From the NCBI GenBank assembly GCA_963575745.1, contig CAUYUJ010018048.1, positions 27,501 through 91,500 on the forward strand: DNA of 64,000 nt, read 5' to 3'. The notes under the pieces were generated by a model. That model did no database searches and had not been told where the DNA came from. It was given only the letters and a program-made list of their open reading frames with translations. The number at the start of each line of letters is the position of its first letter. The first letter of the stretch is position 1. The DNA comes from Prorocentrum cordatum (lineage: Eukaryota; Sar; Dinophyceae; Prorocentrales; Prorocentraceae). Shown in pieces: positions 10,334-20,746 of this stretch. A program made the position numbers and the translations under genes.

Positions 10334-10370
10334 GTAGTGACGATGACGACGATGATGATGACGAGGAGGG
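9480..10370. repeat. GATGATGGT satellite
   Basis: Nearly 0.9 kb of GAT/GGT/GAG triplets, e.g. pure (GAT)n at 9594-9650 and 9710-9750. Poly-Asp/Met/His frames on both strands are artefacts. Confidence 0.95.
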
Positions 10371-10549
10371 TGCAGGAGGACGAGGCGAGGCAGAAGACGT
10401 GCCCCCCCCGCCCCCGCGGCGGAGCACTCCTCTGGCGCAGGAGAGCTGCTCCTCCCGCGGCCGGCCGTGGCCGCGGCCGCCTCCGCGTGGGCTGCCGGCC
10501 GTCGCTCACCGAGCGGCCTCCCAGGCTGGCCGTCGGCCGTCGGCTTTAG

Positions 10550-10830
10550 AGGAGGAGGAGGAGGAGGAGGAGGAGGAGGAGGAGGAGGAGGAGGAGGAGG
10601 AAGGAAAGGAGAGGAACGGGAGAGGAAAGGGAGGAGGAGGAGGAGAGAGGAGGAGGAAGAGGAGGAGGAGGAGGAGAGAGGAGGAAAGGGAGGGAGGAGG
10701 AGGAGGAGGAAAGGGAGAGGAGGAGGAGGAGGAAAGGGAGGAGGAAAGGGAGGAGGGAGGAGGAGGGGGAGGAGGAGGAGGAGGAGAAGTCGGAGGAGGA
10801 GGAGAAGGAGGAGGAGGAGGACGACGACGA
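10550..10830. repeat. (GAG)n microsatellite, interrupted
   Basis: Purine-only tract of about 280 bp broken by AAAGG and AGAGAGG. 10370-10550 is GC-rich with no assignment. Confidence 0.95.
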
Positions 10831-10839
10831 CGGCCTTGG

Positions 10840-11820
10840 CCGCCCCACGGCGCGGCGCCTCGGGCGGCCTTCGTGGGGGGGCCCTTCGGTGGGGGCACCT
10901 TCTTGGTGCGGCGGCCACCGGCTGCGGCCATCGGCGGGTGGCCGCGACGAGGACGACGCTCAGTTCGACGAGTTCCGTGAGGGACGAGAAGCTACCCACT
11001 CCCATAATCACGTGCAATGCTGTTGGCCCGTTCAGGCTGGTGGGAAGACTTGCACTAGGTCTGCCCAGGGCCGCATCATCAGGTGGAACCAGATCGGCCA
11101 TTCAGGAACTCGACCCAGAAGGATCGAGAGACCCACAGCATCTCTGGGAGCTTGCAGGTCTGCTCTTGAGAGAGGCGAGTGCCAGGGTGCTCGAGCCTCC
11201 CTAGTCTGTGGTGCTGTTCCGTGTTGCCCACCATCCCGAGGGCAAGTCGTCAGGGCCCTGCTTGTCAGGTCTGGATATCCGCCTCGGAGTCATGGCCTGA
11301 CGCTGGACGCGCTCCTGGAGAGGCCTACGGCCTCTCTTTCCCGGTCCGCCTGTGTGCGACTCTTGCAGGACCGACGTGCGTGACGCGTGGCGCGACGCGC
11401 CACTGCAGTTTTGCGCTTGCTCTTGCAAGCGAGCGACGCAGCAACACGGGGTCGTCTGCGCCGACCTGGGCGCGCAACCTGCCCGCAGAAGGTCGCGCGT
11501 GAGCGCCCGCGTTTCCAAGGTGGCGTGCCGCGCTGATGGCCTGCTTAAGCCGCGGCGTAAGGCTGTCATGCCATCTCGCGCAAGACCTGTTCCTGATCGT
11601 CGCCCACATGGGCGCCGGCCGAAGTTCTGATCGGCGGAAATCGCCCAGGGGGTGCCGCGTTCGGCGTTTGGGCGTTTGGGGTCAGGCGCGCCGATATTTA
11701 GGCCAGCTCTGGAGAGCCCCGGAAGGGCGCTATAGACTCTCGGGTTCCCCACTGTCGCCCTGGCGAGCTGCGCCGACTTTGAGAGTTGATGCCTGAGCAT
11801 CTGTCTGCTGATCTACCCAT
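10840..11820. other. Low-repeat stretch without a convincing gene
   Basis: Not matched elsewhere in the window. A + strand open frame ending ELDPEGSRDPQHLWELAGLL near 11204 is the best coding candidate, but third-position bias is weak and the opposite strand is open too. I assign no gene. Confidence 0.3.
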
Positions 11821-11825
11821 CTGTA

Positions 11826-11965
11826 CATATATATATATATATATACACACACCCGTTTTATATGTATATGTATACACATACATATACACACATTTACACA
11901 TCTCTCTCTTCATATATATAATGTTTCTATACGTAGAGAATATTGTATACACATACATACATAGG
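11826..11965. repeat. TA/CA-rich microsatellite tract
   Basis: (TA)n at 11827-11845, then TATACACATACA and ACACATTTACACA units. Confidence 0.9.
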
Positions 11966-12777
11966 AGGCGTTCCAAAAAGAGCCTTGCTTTTGAGGATCG
12001 AAGGAATTGCCCTCTCTTCCTCGGCGGAAGGCGGCGGAATGGCAGTTGGGGGGCGGCGGACGATGGCGGAAGCAGAACACGCGCCCCCCGAGAGATGGCA
12101 ACCTTTGTGGGATCAGCGTTTCCAGAATCCGCCACATGTGTATGCGCCCTCCCGCCCGCGAACCTCGGGCCAGGGGCAGTGCATTCAACATTCGAAGCAT
12201 GTTTTGTGTCAGCGGCGGCGTGGGCCACGAGTCGTCGAGTAGCAGCAACCGGGCCGCGGTTGAACGAATTGTGCCCCAACGCTGCCGGGAGGGGAGGAGA
12301 GCGGCCGCGCAGGAAGGCACTAACCCTGCAAATCATTCTTTCCCTGGTCCCAATCCGTCAATAAGCCCGCGCCAGAACTAATCGTTTGCCCACCCATTGT
12401 GGAGGGTGGGGCGGGTAGTAAAGGCCCTGTCCGGTCAGGATGGGGCCGCGCTCAGGGCGTGCAGCACTCCACGCACGGGCCAAAACACTCAGGGCAGGCT
12501 TCCCGTCGAAAGGTCCTGCGATGCGCCGGGTTCTTCGCCTTTTGCCATCCCGCTTCCCTCTCGCTGTCCCGCGCCCTCCTCGTTTCCAGCCTCGGCGTGC
12601 GCCGTGACTGCGAGCTCTCCGACGGCGCTCTCGGAGCGCAGCGCTTCTTCCTCCGAGCTGGCGTCGGGCTCTCCCCCTTGGGGCGCCCCCCCCCGTGTGA
12701 GTCAGCACCTGCCTTTCAGTTGCACCTTCGGGGCACCTCGCCTGTCCCCCAAACTGGGTGTCTCTTCTTGTGCCCGA
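11965..12777. other. Intergenic, nothing recognised
   Basis: Moderate GC, open frames on both strands, no third-position bias and no matches to other parts of the window. Confidence 0.3.
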
Positions 12778-12900
12778 CGCGGGCTCGATGCGGACTCGAC
12801 GCGGGTTTGGCGCGGATTCGACCCGGATTCGACATGGATTCGCCACGGATCCGACAGGCCGACATGGATTCGACACAGATTCGACGCGGATAGGGCCGCA
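12778..12900. repeat. GGATTCGACACGGATTCGAC minisatellite
   Basis: About ten diverged 10-16-bp units of the form CGGATTCGAC. 12900-13250 holds nothing further, except GACACAGACACAAACTCC at 13070, reminiscent of INT-2. Confidence 0.75.
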
Positions 12901-13254
12901 GACAAGGTCCCCCGAAGATGCAACATAACCGTCTCCCTCTCTTCCTCCGCCTCCCTGATTCCCCCTTCTGCCCGGGGGGCCTGTAGGTTCGAGGCTAAGC
13001 AGGCCGCGCAGGGGGCAATGGCCCTCAATATTTGATTGTAGCTGGTCTTGGAACACGTCAGCAGTCTTGACACAGACACAAACTCCAGCGGAGTCCGTCC
13101 GTCCTCCGCCCCCTCCCTTCCCAATCCCTGGTGTGCTCCACAGCTATATAGTGTTTGGCCCTGGCCCCCGCCGGCTCCGAGGCGCGCTCACGCCGCGCCC
13201 CGGGAGAGGCCCCCCCCTCGAGGACTGCGGCGGGGCCGCCCCGGATCGAGCGGC

Positions 13255-13440
13255 CGCATCATGGCGGCGGTGGGCCCAGTCCGCAGCCTGTACCAGGCTT
13301 CGGCGACACCCAAGAGTGACCCTTGGCTGGAGTGCCCGTCCCTGAGGTCCGACGTCCATCTGGAGGGCCCAGCTGTGAGGGTCCGGGGGGCCGAAACCGG
13401 GCGAAAACGCCCGGCTCGAAGGAACTGAGCCGCTGGTATC
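13255..13440. repeat. Dispersed repeat with GCGAAAACGCCCGGCTCGAA
   Basis: Shares AGTGACCCTTGGCTGGAGTG, GAGGTCCGACGTC, GTGAGGGTCC and GGGCGAAAACGCCCGG with 33680-33960 and, inverted, 4190-4410. It lies just upstream of the 13562 coding block, so it may be intronic. Confidence 0.45.
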
Positions 13441-13561
13441 TCCGGGGTGCGCGCACGCGGGGTTCCCAGAGGACCGAGCGCGATGCGACAGCAGCGCCTC
13501 GCGCGCGCGGGCTCGGCCTCCCCCCTTCGGCCCAGGGCCGCTCCCGCGTGTGGCCGGGCAG

Positions 13562-13789
13562 GACTCGGAGGTGGAGCCCAGCGCCAGCCTCGGGGGCGGC
13601 CGGGCCGCAGACCGCGGCGGCCTGAGCAGGGCGACGTTCGGCGACCAGCGGTGGGAGAGCGCGGCCGCCTACCTGCGCGCCCACGGCCTCGCGACGGAGG
13701 GCGCGGTGCGGGAGATCCTGCTGGAGGGCGCCGCGGCCTTCGGCTCGTGGCGCCTCTCGGACGCGGCGCTGGACCCGCTGGTGCACCAG
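13562..13789 (+). CDS. Coding block of unknown function (exon-like), possible upstream exon of NOX transcript
   Basis: Open frame with essentially all G/C third positions, starting after an AG at 13560-13561 and ending at CAG|GTGCTG (13789/13790). It encodes an alanine-rich, probably helical stretch including ESAAAYLRAHG and REILLEGAAAFGSWR. I do not recognise the family. What follows (13808-13960) matches repeats at 3465 and 8390, so it is probably intron. It lies 1.3 kb upstream of the NOX block on the same strand and could be a 5' exon of that transcript or a separate gene. Confidence 0.45.
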
Positions 13790-13807
13790 GTGCTGCGGGG
13801 GCCTCCC

Positions 13808-13960
13808 CAGACATGCTCGCGTCGGGAAGAGGCCTCGGCGGAAGGTGGTTTTGCGGTTTTCGGCCCGGGGGGCGGCGGGCGACTGCCAAAACACGGCTCG
13901 AGGTCCAAAGCCAGCCCTGGGGCAGGGGTCTGCAGCCATGGACTTCGGGGGCCCGCACAT
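13808..13960. repeat. Repeat-like intron between coding blocks
   Basis: ACATGCTCGCGTCGGGAAGAG and TCGGCGGAAGGT resemble 3465 and 8390 copies, weakly; fits an intron between 13789 and about 14073. Confidence 0.35.
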
Positions 13961-14073
13961 GGGAACAAAAAACGCACCCTCTCGCACGCCTGGGTCGGAG
14001 CACAGTCCAGGCCGTCGGGCCGGCCACGGAGCGAGCAGGCGCTCCAGCCTCCCAGCCTGTGGGATGCTGGCAG

Positions 14074-14310
14074 GCGCCTGCGCGCCGAGCGCCCTCGCCG
14101 AGCTCATCCTCGGGCCCATGGCCGGCCAGGCGGGCGTGGCGTGCACCGGCCGGGCCCCTATGCGGAGGTGCTCGGCGCCGGGGGCGCGGGCCTCTCGCCC
14201 GGGCTGGAGAGCTGGGTGGGCCAGAGCCGTGCGGCCGCGGATGCGCCGCTGCAGCGGGAGAGGACGGTGGACCTGCGCCTGGCACGCACGCTCACCGTCA
14301 GCGGCCAGGA
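14074..14310 (+). CDS. Second exon-like block upstream of the NOX gene, with an apparent frame change
   Basis: Follows CAG at 14071-14073. Two overlapping stretches show strong G/C third-position bias in different frames: ALAELILGPMAGQAG until about 14150, then GLSPGLESWVGQSR to GQ at about 14310. This suggests a one-base indel (assembly error or decay) near 14150. The phase does not simply match the 13562-13789 block. The opposite strand also has an open frame around 14310-14430 (KTFTVHRAWAAIRRR), so strand is not fully certain. Confidence 0.35.
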
Positions 14311-14576
14311 TCGGGGCCAGAAGCGTGTCCGTCGTAGACCACGCGGTGTTTGCCCACGGCTCGGCGGCGGATGGCGGCCCAGGCACGGTGCACCGTGAAG
14401 GTCTTTTCGGCACCTGCGGCCCAGAGAGTCGGGCCAGAACTCAATACACCACACGTTGTCCTGTGGCGGTTCTGCAAAGCTCCATGGGACAGGGCCCGGA
14501 TAGTGATGCACCCCCTCAGCGCTCGGCTGGCAATGACATTCGTGCTTCCCCTCCTCGTCCTCCCCCCCTCCTTCTC

Positions 14577-14580
14577 GCCG

Positions 14581-14667
<87 letters not shown>

Positions 14668-14875
14668 GCATCATCATTATCATCACCATCAACAACAAAG
14701 CAACAACAACATCGTCACCATCAGCAGCATCATCATCAGTACCATAACCATCACCATAATCCATAATCATCATCAGCATCATCCTCACCACCATCACCAG
14801 CAGCATCATCTTCGTCGTCGTCATCGTCATCGTGGTCGTCGTCTTCGTCGTCGTCATCAGCATCAGCATCCCATC
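14577..14875. repeat. (ATC)n microsatellite and derivatives
   Basis: Pure ATC at 14580-14665, then AAC, CATCAC and CGT variants to 14875. Lies in the presumed intron or 5' region of the NOX gene. Confidence 0.95.
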
Positions 14876-15058
14876 AGGGATCCTCATCCTCCCCCCGATT
14901 ATCAGCGGTGGCCGCCGCCGGTGTATAATCATGTTCCCAGCAATGTTGGAGTCGCATTCCGTCAACAAACCATCGCTGAGAACATGTTTCCATTATTGGG
15001 GGGTATTACGAAGACCTCTCGAGGTAACCTTTTGTGCATTTGCGCGAGCTTCCCGCAG

Positions 15059-17113
15059 GAGCCGCCGGACCCCGAGGCGGCCCAGGGCATCCGGTTCCGC
15101 GGCACAGGCGGGCCCAGCAGGGACCGCGGGCGGGGCGACGTCATGGAGGAGTGGGCGGGGGTTGTGGACGCGATCACCCTCCGGCGCTTCAAGTGGGGGC
15201 TTGCCCTGCTCATGACGGTCGTCTCCTTCGCCAACGCGATCTGGGTCTTCTTCGTCAAGTACGCTGGAATCCTGGAGCTCTTCACGTGGCCGATCATTTT
15301 CGCGCGAGCCGGAGGCCTTGGAGCAGCGATGCTCACCGGCCTGCTGTACTTGACCATGGCCCGCACATTCATGAAGCAGTTTTACAAGTTCCACGGGGTG
15401 AGCAGCAAGGTGCTCATGGTGCTCGATGGACACAAGGACGTGCACATCTTCCTTGGGCGGTGCCTCGTTGTTACCTCGGCCGTCCATGTCTTGGCACACC
15501 TCCTCTCTACCGTGCCGGCTTTGCGGTACGTCACCGCCGAGAGGCTCAACGCATTCCTCGCGTGCGCCAACAGGGAAGAAGCGCTGAGTGGCATGCCCTC
15601 GTTCGACCTGCTGCAGTGGCCCGCGTGCCCGCTCGAGATCTCCAGCGAGGGCATGGGCTGGCGCCTCCTGTGGCAGTCCACTCCCGGAGTCACCGGCCTG
15701 ATGCTGACAGGGCTGATGGCCCTGCTCGCCTGGACGGGCAGGGCGCGCGCGCGCTCCGCGAACTTCGAGCGCTTCTGGTACGCGCACAACTTCGCCCTGG
15801 TCGCGTGGCCGCTCCTGATGTTCGTGCACGGCTCCAACCAGTGGATCGGGGTCGGCTTCCCCCTCGTCGCCTTCACCACCTCGGTGCCCCTCTGCCTGTA
15901 CCTGGTGGACAGGGTGGGGCGCCTGCTGCGCTTCTACGCGTTCGGGGGCAGGGCGGTGCAGATCGCCGACGCGGTGATCCGGCCCGGCAAGGACGGCGGC
16001 CCCAGCGGAGCGCTGACCCACCTGGCGGTCACGAGGCCCACGGGCCTGTGGACCTTCGCCCCGGGCATGTACGCCTTCGTCTGCCTGCCAGAGTATGCCC
16101 CGCTGCAGTGGCACCCTCTCACCATCTGCTCGGGCAAGAACGACGAGTACGTGGAGTTCATCGTCGCGGGCGTGGGCGACTGGACGCAGGAGTTGGCCGC
16201 CAGGTGCCTCGGGGCGCAGGGCGGCTCCGCCCCACTCCCCCGCATCGCGCTCGACGGCCCCTACGCCGCGCCCGCGCAGATGGCCCTGTCGCGCCCGATC
16301 CTCGTGGCGGTGGGCGCTGGCGTTGGCATCACGCCGTTCCTCTCGCTGATGTCTTCGCTCATCTCCCTGATCGAGGACAGCTCGGAGAGCAAGGCGCTGC
16401 CTCTCAAGGAGGCCCACTTCTTCTGGGTGACCCGCAGCGTGGACGAGTTTCTGTTCGGAAGGAGGCATCTGACGCGGATAGCCCAGTCCCACCGCTTGCG
16501 CCAGAAGGTCCACCTCCACTTGCACGCGACGGCGCGCGAGTCCGACAAGGACCCCGCCGCGTACCTCTTCCGGGAGGCGGTCAAACGCCAGAGCAAGGTG
16601 GATCAGGCTGCGTTCAGCGACGAGTTCGACACCCACAGGGTGTTGACGGCTCCGCAGCTACCCTGGTGCTGGGTCAACGGTTCCGAGCTGGACGTGATGT
16701 GGCTCAGCGACCTGACGACGGCGAGCTCCGACATGGAGGAGGAGGTGCAGGCTCGCCAGCCCATCTCGCAGACCCTGAAGCGCATCGAGCTGCACGTCTC
16801 GAAGGCCAGCGACCCGAGCCGGCGGCTGCCGCCGCTGACGTCGGTGCTGGATGCCTCGCTGGCCTCTCGGCCCTCCTCGCGGTCCTCGCCCGCGGGCCGG
16901 TCCCCGCCCGCGGGCCGCCAGCTCCCTCCCGGCTCGCAGGACTGGGCGGAGAGCCTCCTGTGGAGCCAGAGCAGGCCGCGCTGGCAGAAAGAGCCCGTGG
17001 AGAAAAGTCTGAGGAGAAAAGCAGCCTCTCCTCCAAAGCGTGAACTGCTTCCACAGGGTCTTTCCACACGCGTGCGTGTGTGTGTGTTTTGTTTGTGTGT
17101 GTGTGTTTTGGTC

Positions 17114-17163
<50 letters not shown>

Positions 17164-17949
17164 GTTTGTGTGTGTGTTTTGGTCCACGGACGTTGTTTTG
17201 TGTGTGTGTGTTTTCCCACCTGCCGTGTGTGTCTGTGTGCGTGTTTCCCAGGGCGTGTTTCTGTCCACCGAGCAGGCTGCGCGGGCGCTCCCAGCTGGCG
17301 CGCTCCGGGGTCGGCCTCCGGGCCGACAGCGCCGCCGGGCACGGCGTCCCCGCGGCCGCCGCGGAGGGCAGCGGCGGGCCCCCGGCGGAGGGGCCGGGCG
17401 GCGCCGGGGGCGCGGCGCCGCTCGTGCCGGTGGCCTTCGGCCGCCCGGACTTCGAGACGGAGCTCCGGGCCATCGGCATGCACTGGGGCTGCCAGGAGAA
17501 GGCCGTGGGGGGACGTCAGGAGGAGGAAAGACACGCAGACAGACAATGAATCGTCGACTCCCCGGAAAATAGGGAGAAATATGGGAAGTGGGGGGGAAGG
17601 CAAAAGCCCAGAGAATATGGAAGAATATGGAGAATCTGGTGATTTGTGTGTATTTCTTTGTGTGTCCCAGGGCCCCTTCAGAACGAGCGATGACGTGAGC
17701 AGAAAAAACTCGGAGGTCCGCGCGGTCCAGCGCCGATCCGAAGAGTCCGCGCGGACCTCCGAGCTGTTCTGTTTAATGTCGTTGCTCGTTTCCCTAAAAA
17801 AGGTGCACATCTACGTCTGTGGCAACGACGCCCTGGTGAAGGGGCTGCGGGGCACCGCCGAGGCTCTGAACGCCGAGGCGCGGGCCAACGCCGGCAAGGC
17901 GAGCCCTTCGGCACAGAAGTTCCTCGTAACATACGAGCGCTTCGGATAA
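15059..17949 (+). CDS. NADPH oxidase / ferric reductase-like transmembrane flavocytochrome (3 exons)
   Basis: Likely moves electrons from cytosolic NADPH through FAD and two haems across a membrane, making superoxide or reducing metal. Model: exon 1 15059-~17079, exon 2 ~17252-17504, exon 3 17803-17949, about 778 aa from ATG 15143. Six hydrophobic segments start near residue 18. Haem histidine pairs lie at nt 15443/15485 (residues 101/115) and 15785/15827 (215/229). FAD motif HPLTICSG starts at 16112; nucleotide-binding GAGVGITPF starts at 16313. Exon 2 has the NOX-typical FGRPDF, exon 3 opens VHIYVCGN and ends in the family-like YERFG-stop. Third codon positions are nearly all G/C from 15059, just after a CAG, so that may be an acceptor and the true N-terminus may lie upstream. 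No EF hands seen. A Ser/Pro/Arg-rich stretch of over 200 residues splits the NADPH domain. Family assignment is firm; the exon 1-2 junction is not. Confidence 0.88.
17080..17251 (+). other. Intron 1 of the NOX-like gene, containing a GT microsatellite
   Basis: Separates the linker reading frame from the frame carrying FGRPDF. The body is mostly (GT)n broken by TTTTG, ending TTTCCCAG at 17251. The donor is ambiguous because GT recurs throughout; 17080 is the only nearby GT that keeps phase with the 17252 acceptor. CAG at 17275 is an alternative acceptor in the same phase. Confidence 0.5.
17505..17802 (+). other. Intron 2 of the NOX-like gene, built from two repeat elements
   Basis: A 298-bp GT-AG intron in phase 0. 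Joining 17504 to 17803 gives EKA|VHIYVCG, the spacing expected between the GRP and CGP motifs of NOX proteins. The first ~165 bp match the INT-2 repeat, and the last ~108 bp are a TIR-A copy whose end (TTTCCCTAAAAAAG) supplies the acceptor. A GT at 17695 could allow a 24-nt micro-exon between the two, but that sequence recurs in other INT-2 copies, so I treat it as intron. Confidence 0.8.
17695..17800. mobile_element. TIR-A remnant inside NOX intron 2
   Basis: Both arms CTCGGAGGTCCGCGCGG and CCGCGCGGACCTCCGAG remain but the inner loop is gone. The right end TGCTCGTTTCCCTAAAAAAG abuts exon 3. Confidence 0.75.
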
Positions 17950-17952
17950 TCC

Positions 17953-18149
17953 TAGGGGAACGAAGAATGACATAAACATAAACGCTCGGAGGTCCGCGCG
18001 GGTTTCTCGGATCGGCGCTGGGGCCCCCTGGCGGCGCCTCCGGCGCCGCCCCTGGCGCTCTCCGCGCGCCAGGGATGGGGGGCCGGCCGATCCGAGAAAT
18101 CCGCGCGGACTTCCGAGTTTTTATGTTTATGTCATTCATCGTTCCCCTA
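17953..18149. mobile_element. TIR-A element, intact copy just after the NOX stop codon
   Basis: 197-bp inverted repeat: TAGGGGAACGAAGAATGACA at left and its complement ending TCGTTCCCCTA at right, then CTCGGAGGTCCGCGCGG arms and an inner GGCGGCGCCTCCGGCGCCGCC hairpin. Begins 3 bp after TAA at 17947-17949, in the presumed 3' UTR. Flanks TAATC/AAATC are an imperfect duplication. Confidence 0.9.
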
Positions 18150-18895
18150 AAATCAGCACACGTGCGCGAATTCCACATGGGCGCTGAGCGCTAACGTTCG
18201 GCTTGAGCCCACCAGGTCGCAGACCGTACAGTTTTACATTGTTTTTGGCAACGCTGCTCCTCAGTGAGCATGCTCGCTACGCGCCTCGTTTTTATGCCCT
18301 GTGCCATGGAGGAGTCTTGACTGTCCACCAGCGGCAGTCTATATTCCTGACTTGTTGGCATAGGTGTGGTGTTACAGGTTGAGCCGTTGGTTTTGGTGAC
18401 AGAAGCTATGCAGTACAGTGGGGGCCTGGGTCTACTAGTGCTCTGCTTTGTTTCTTCTCGCTGGAGCCGCAGGAGCACGCTCCTCCCTTTCGATCGTGAA
18501 TGTTTGCTCTCCCTGCAGAACAAGAACGTTACGCTGCTTGTTCGCAGTTGGCGCTTGGAGGTGTAGGGGGAAAAAGGAGAAGCAGGAGGAGGAGGAGGAG
18601 GACACGTGCCCCTGGAGATCCCTGCCCCACCCCCAGGATCAGTGTATGTGTTGCGGGCCATCTTTAGCGGGCGGGTCCGAGATCTCCTTGTGATGCATCA
18701 GCCCTACTATCGACATCGCGGTCCCAATATCACATGCGTGACCGTCGTCGCACATCACTATCGTCGCATATTGGGTTATCATATAGAAAGGTTCCTTCTG
18801 GCCTGTAGGTGTCCCCAAGCTGGCCTCGTCGGCCACTCTCGACGGTCTCTCCACGGTTCCTGACTTTCGGGTGCGTCTTGGGCCATGTGTCCCGT
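18150..18895. other. Intergenic, no gene recognised
   Basis: Moderate GC, no codon bias, only a short AGGAGG run near 18580. Confidence 0.3.
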
Positions 18896-18897
18896 CC

Positions 18898-19377
18898 CGC
18901 CTGGTGCGTGCGTGTGTGCGTGCGTGCGTTCGTGCGTGCGTGCGTGCGTGCGTGTGTGTCTGTGTGTGTATGTGTGTGTATGTGTGTGTATGTGTGTGTA
19001 TGTGTGTGTGTGCGTGCGTGCGTGCGTGCGTGCGTGCGAGTGCGAGTGCGAGTGCGTGCGAGTGCGCGCGAGTGCGCGCGTGCGTGCGTGCGTGCGCGCG
19101 TGCGCGAGCGTGCGAGCGCGCCGCGTGCGGGCGTGCGTGCTGCGCGCGTGCCGCGCGCGCGTGCGTGCGAGCGTGCGTGCGTGCGCGCGCAGCGCGTGCG
19201 GTGCGTCGTGCGTGCGTGCGCGCGCGCGCGCGGCGTGCGTGCGTGCGTGCGTGCTTGCGTGCTTGCGAGTGCGTGCGGTGCCGTGCGAGTGCGCGCGTGT
19301 GCGCGTGCGCTGCTGCGTGCGCGAGTAGCGAGAGCTTCGGCGCGTTGCGTCGCTCGCGTGCGTGCGTTGCGTGCGTA

Positions 19378-19411
<34 letters not shown>

Positions 19412-20145
19412 AGCGCTTGCGTGCGCGCGGTGCGTGCGCACGTCCTGGCTTGGGTGCGCGCGTGCGTGCGTGCGTGCGTGCCGCGTGCGGTGCGTGCGTG
19501 CGTGCGTGCGCGCTGTGCGTTCGTGCGCGCGTGCGTCGTGCGTGCGTGCCGGCGTGCGTGCTCGCGTGCGTGCGCGCGTGCGTGCGCACGTGCCGTGGCA
19601 GCTTGCCTTGCATGCGTGCGTGCCGTGCGCGCGCGCGTGCGTTGCGTGCGCGCGTGCGTGCGTGCGGCGTGCGCGCGAGCGTGCGTGCTGCGTTCGTGCG
19701 TGCGTGCGCGCGTGCGCGCGTGTGTGCGCGCGTGCGCGCGTGCGCGCGTGCGCGCGTGCGTGCGTGCGTGCGTGCGCGCGTGTGCGCGCGTGCGTGCGCG
19801 TGCGTGCGTGCGTGCGCGCGCGCGCGTGCGCGTGCGTGTGCGTGCGCGCGTGCGCGAGTGCGTGGTGCATGTGCGTGCGCGCGTGCGCGCGCGTGCGTGC
19901 GTGCGTGTGCGTGCGTGGGTGCGCGCGCGCGTGCGCGCGCGCGTGCGTGCGTGCGCACGTGCGTGCGTGCGTACGTTTGTGCGTGCGTGCGTGCGTGCGC
20001 GTGCGTGCGTGCGCGTGTGCGTGCGCGCGTGCGTATGAGTGGGTGCGCGTGGGCGCGTGTGCGTGTGAGTGCGTGCGTGCGTGTGCGTGCGTGTGTGTGT
20101 GTGTGCGTGTGTGTGTGCGTGCGTGCGTGCGTGCGTGCGTGCGTG
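18898..20145. repeat. GCGT/GCGC tetranucleotide block, 1.25 kb
   Basis: Almost entirely alternating purine-pyrimidine GCGT, GCGC and GTGT. The unit has no stop codon, so Cys/Arg/Val/Ala frames (+) and Thr/His/Ala/Arg frames (-) of up to several hundred codons appear; none is a gene. Confidence 0.98.
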
Positions 20146-20355
20146 TTCGTCTGCGTCACCGATCTTGTCGTGGGGCCTGCCGCGTGGGTGCTTTGCGCGG
20201 TGACTCCACGGGCCACCCGGCGCCCCCGGGCCTATGCCTATAGGGGCCTGCGGGCGCGTCGCCTCACTGGGGAGAGGACGCGCGCTCCACGTCGGCAAGA
20301 GATCCCGGAGCCGGCTCGGCCGGCCGGTCCTGCGAAGCAGTCGCGACTGGCGTCG

Positions 20356-20600
20356 CCCTGGCCTTCCAGGTGGGCTAAAAAAAAGCAGCCCGTGACTTAA
20401 AAACCTATCCCAAAGCTGTGCTACGTCTTGGTTTGGGGCCGTTTCGCTCAGCTTTTTAGGTTTTAGGTCTCCAGCGCTAAAACTCTGAGCGAAACAGCCT
20501 GAAACCAAGACGTAGAATAGCTCTGGGAAGCCTAAAAACCGAAACATCTGTGGGGAAACAGCCTGAAACCAAGACGTAGAATAGCTCTGGAAGGTCAGGG
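20356..20600. mobile_element. TIR-B element, rearranged copy 3
   Basis: Left end GCCTTCCAGG, right end CTGGAAGGTCAGGG. The internal GAAACAGCCTGAAACCAAGA block occurs twice, so the copy is partly duplicated. Confidence 0.75.
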
Positions 20601-20746
20601 TACCAGGCTGGCCGGGCCTTGCCCTCGGCCTGCGTGCGTGGAGCAGACGGGGCTGCTGCTCGCGCGCTCTCGGCCCCTTCGCCGCGACACCCTCGCGGGC
20701 GCGACGGCTGCCCTGCAGACGGCAGGAGCCCACCTGGCTGCCTGTG

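Noticed and set aside
9195-10500. Ser-, Ile-, Asp-, Met- and His-rich frames
   Set aside because: Translation of the GAT and GAG triplet blocks.
14310-14430. Minus-strand exon reading KTFTVHRAWAAIRRR
   Set aside because: Open with good bias and a CGCAG acceptor, but it overlaps + strand candidates and no further minus-strand exon was found. Left unresolved.
14993-16636. 547-codon open frame antisense to the NOX gene
   Set aside because: A mirror of high-GC coding sequence; all motifs are on the + strand.
17671-17694. 24-nt micro-exon between the two halves of NOX intron 2
   Set aside because: Its start GGCCCCTTC follows the right end of several other INT-2 copies, and NOX spacing fits without it.
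18639-20733. Very long Thr/His/Ala/Arg and Cys/Val/Arg open frames
   Set aside because: They follow the GCGT block, which has no stop codon in any frame. No start context, domain or codon bias.
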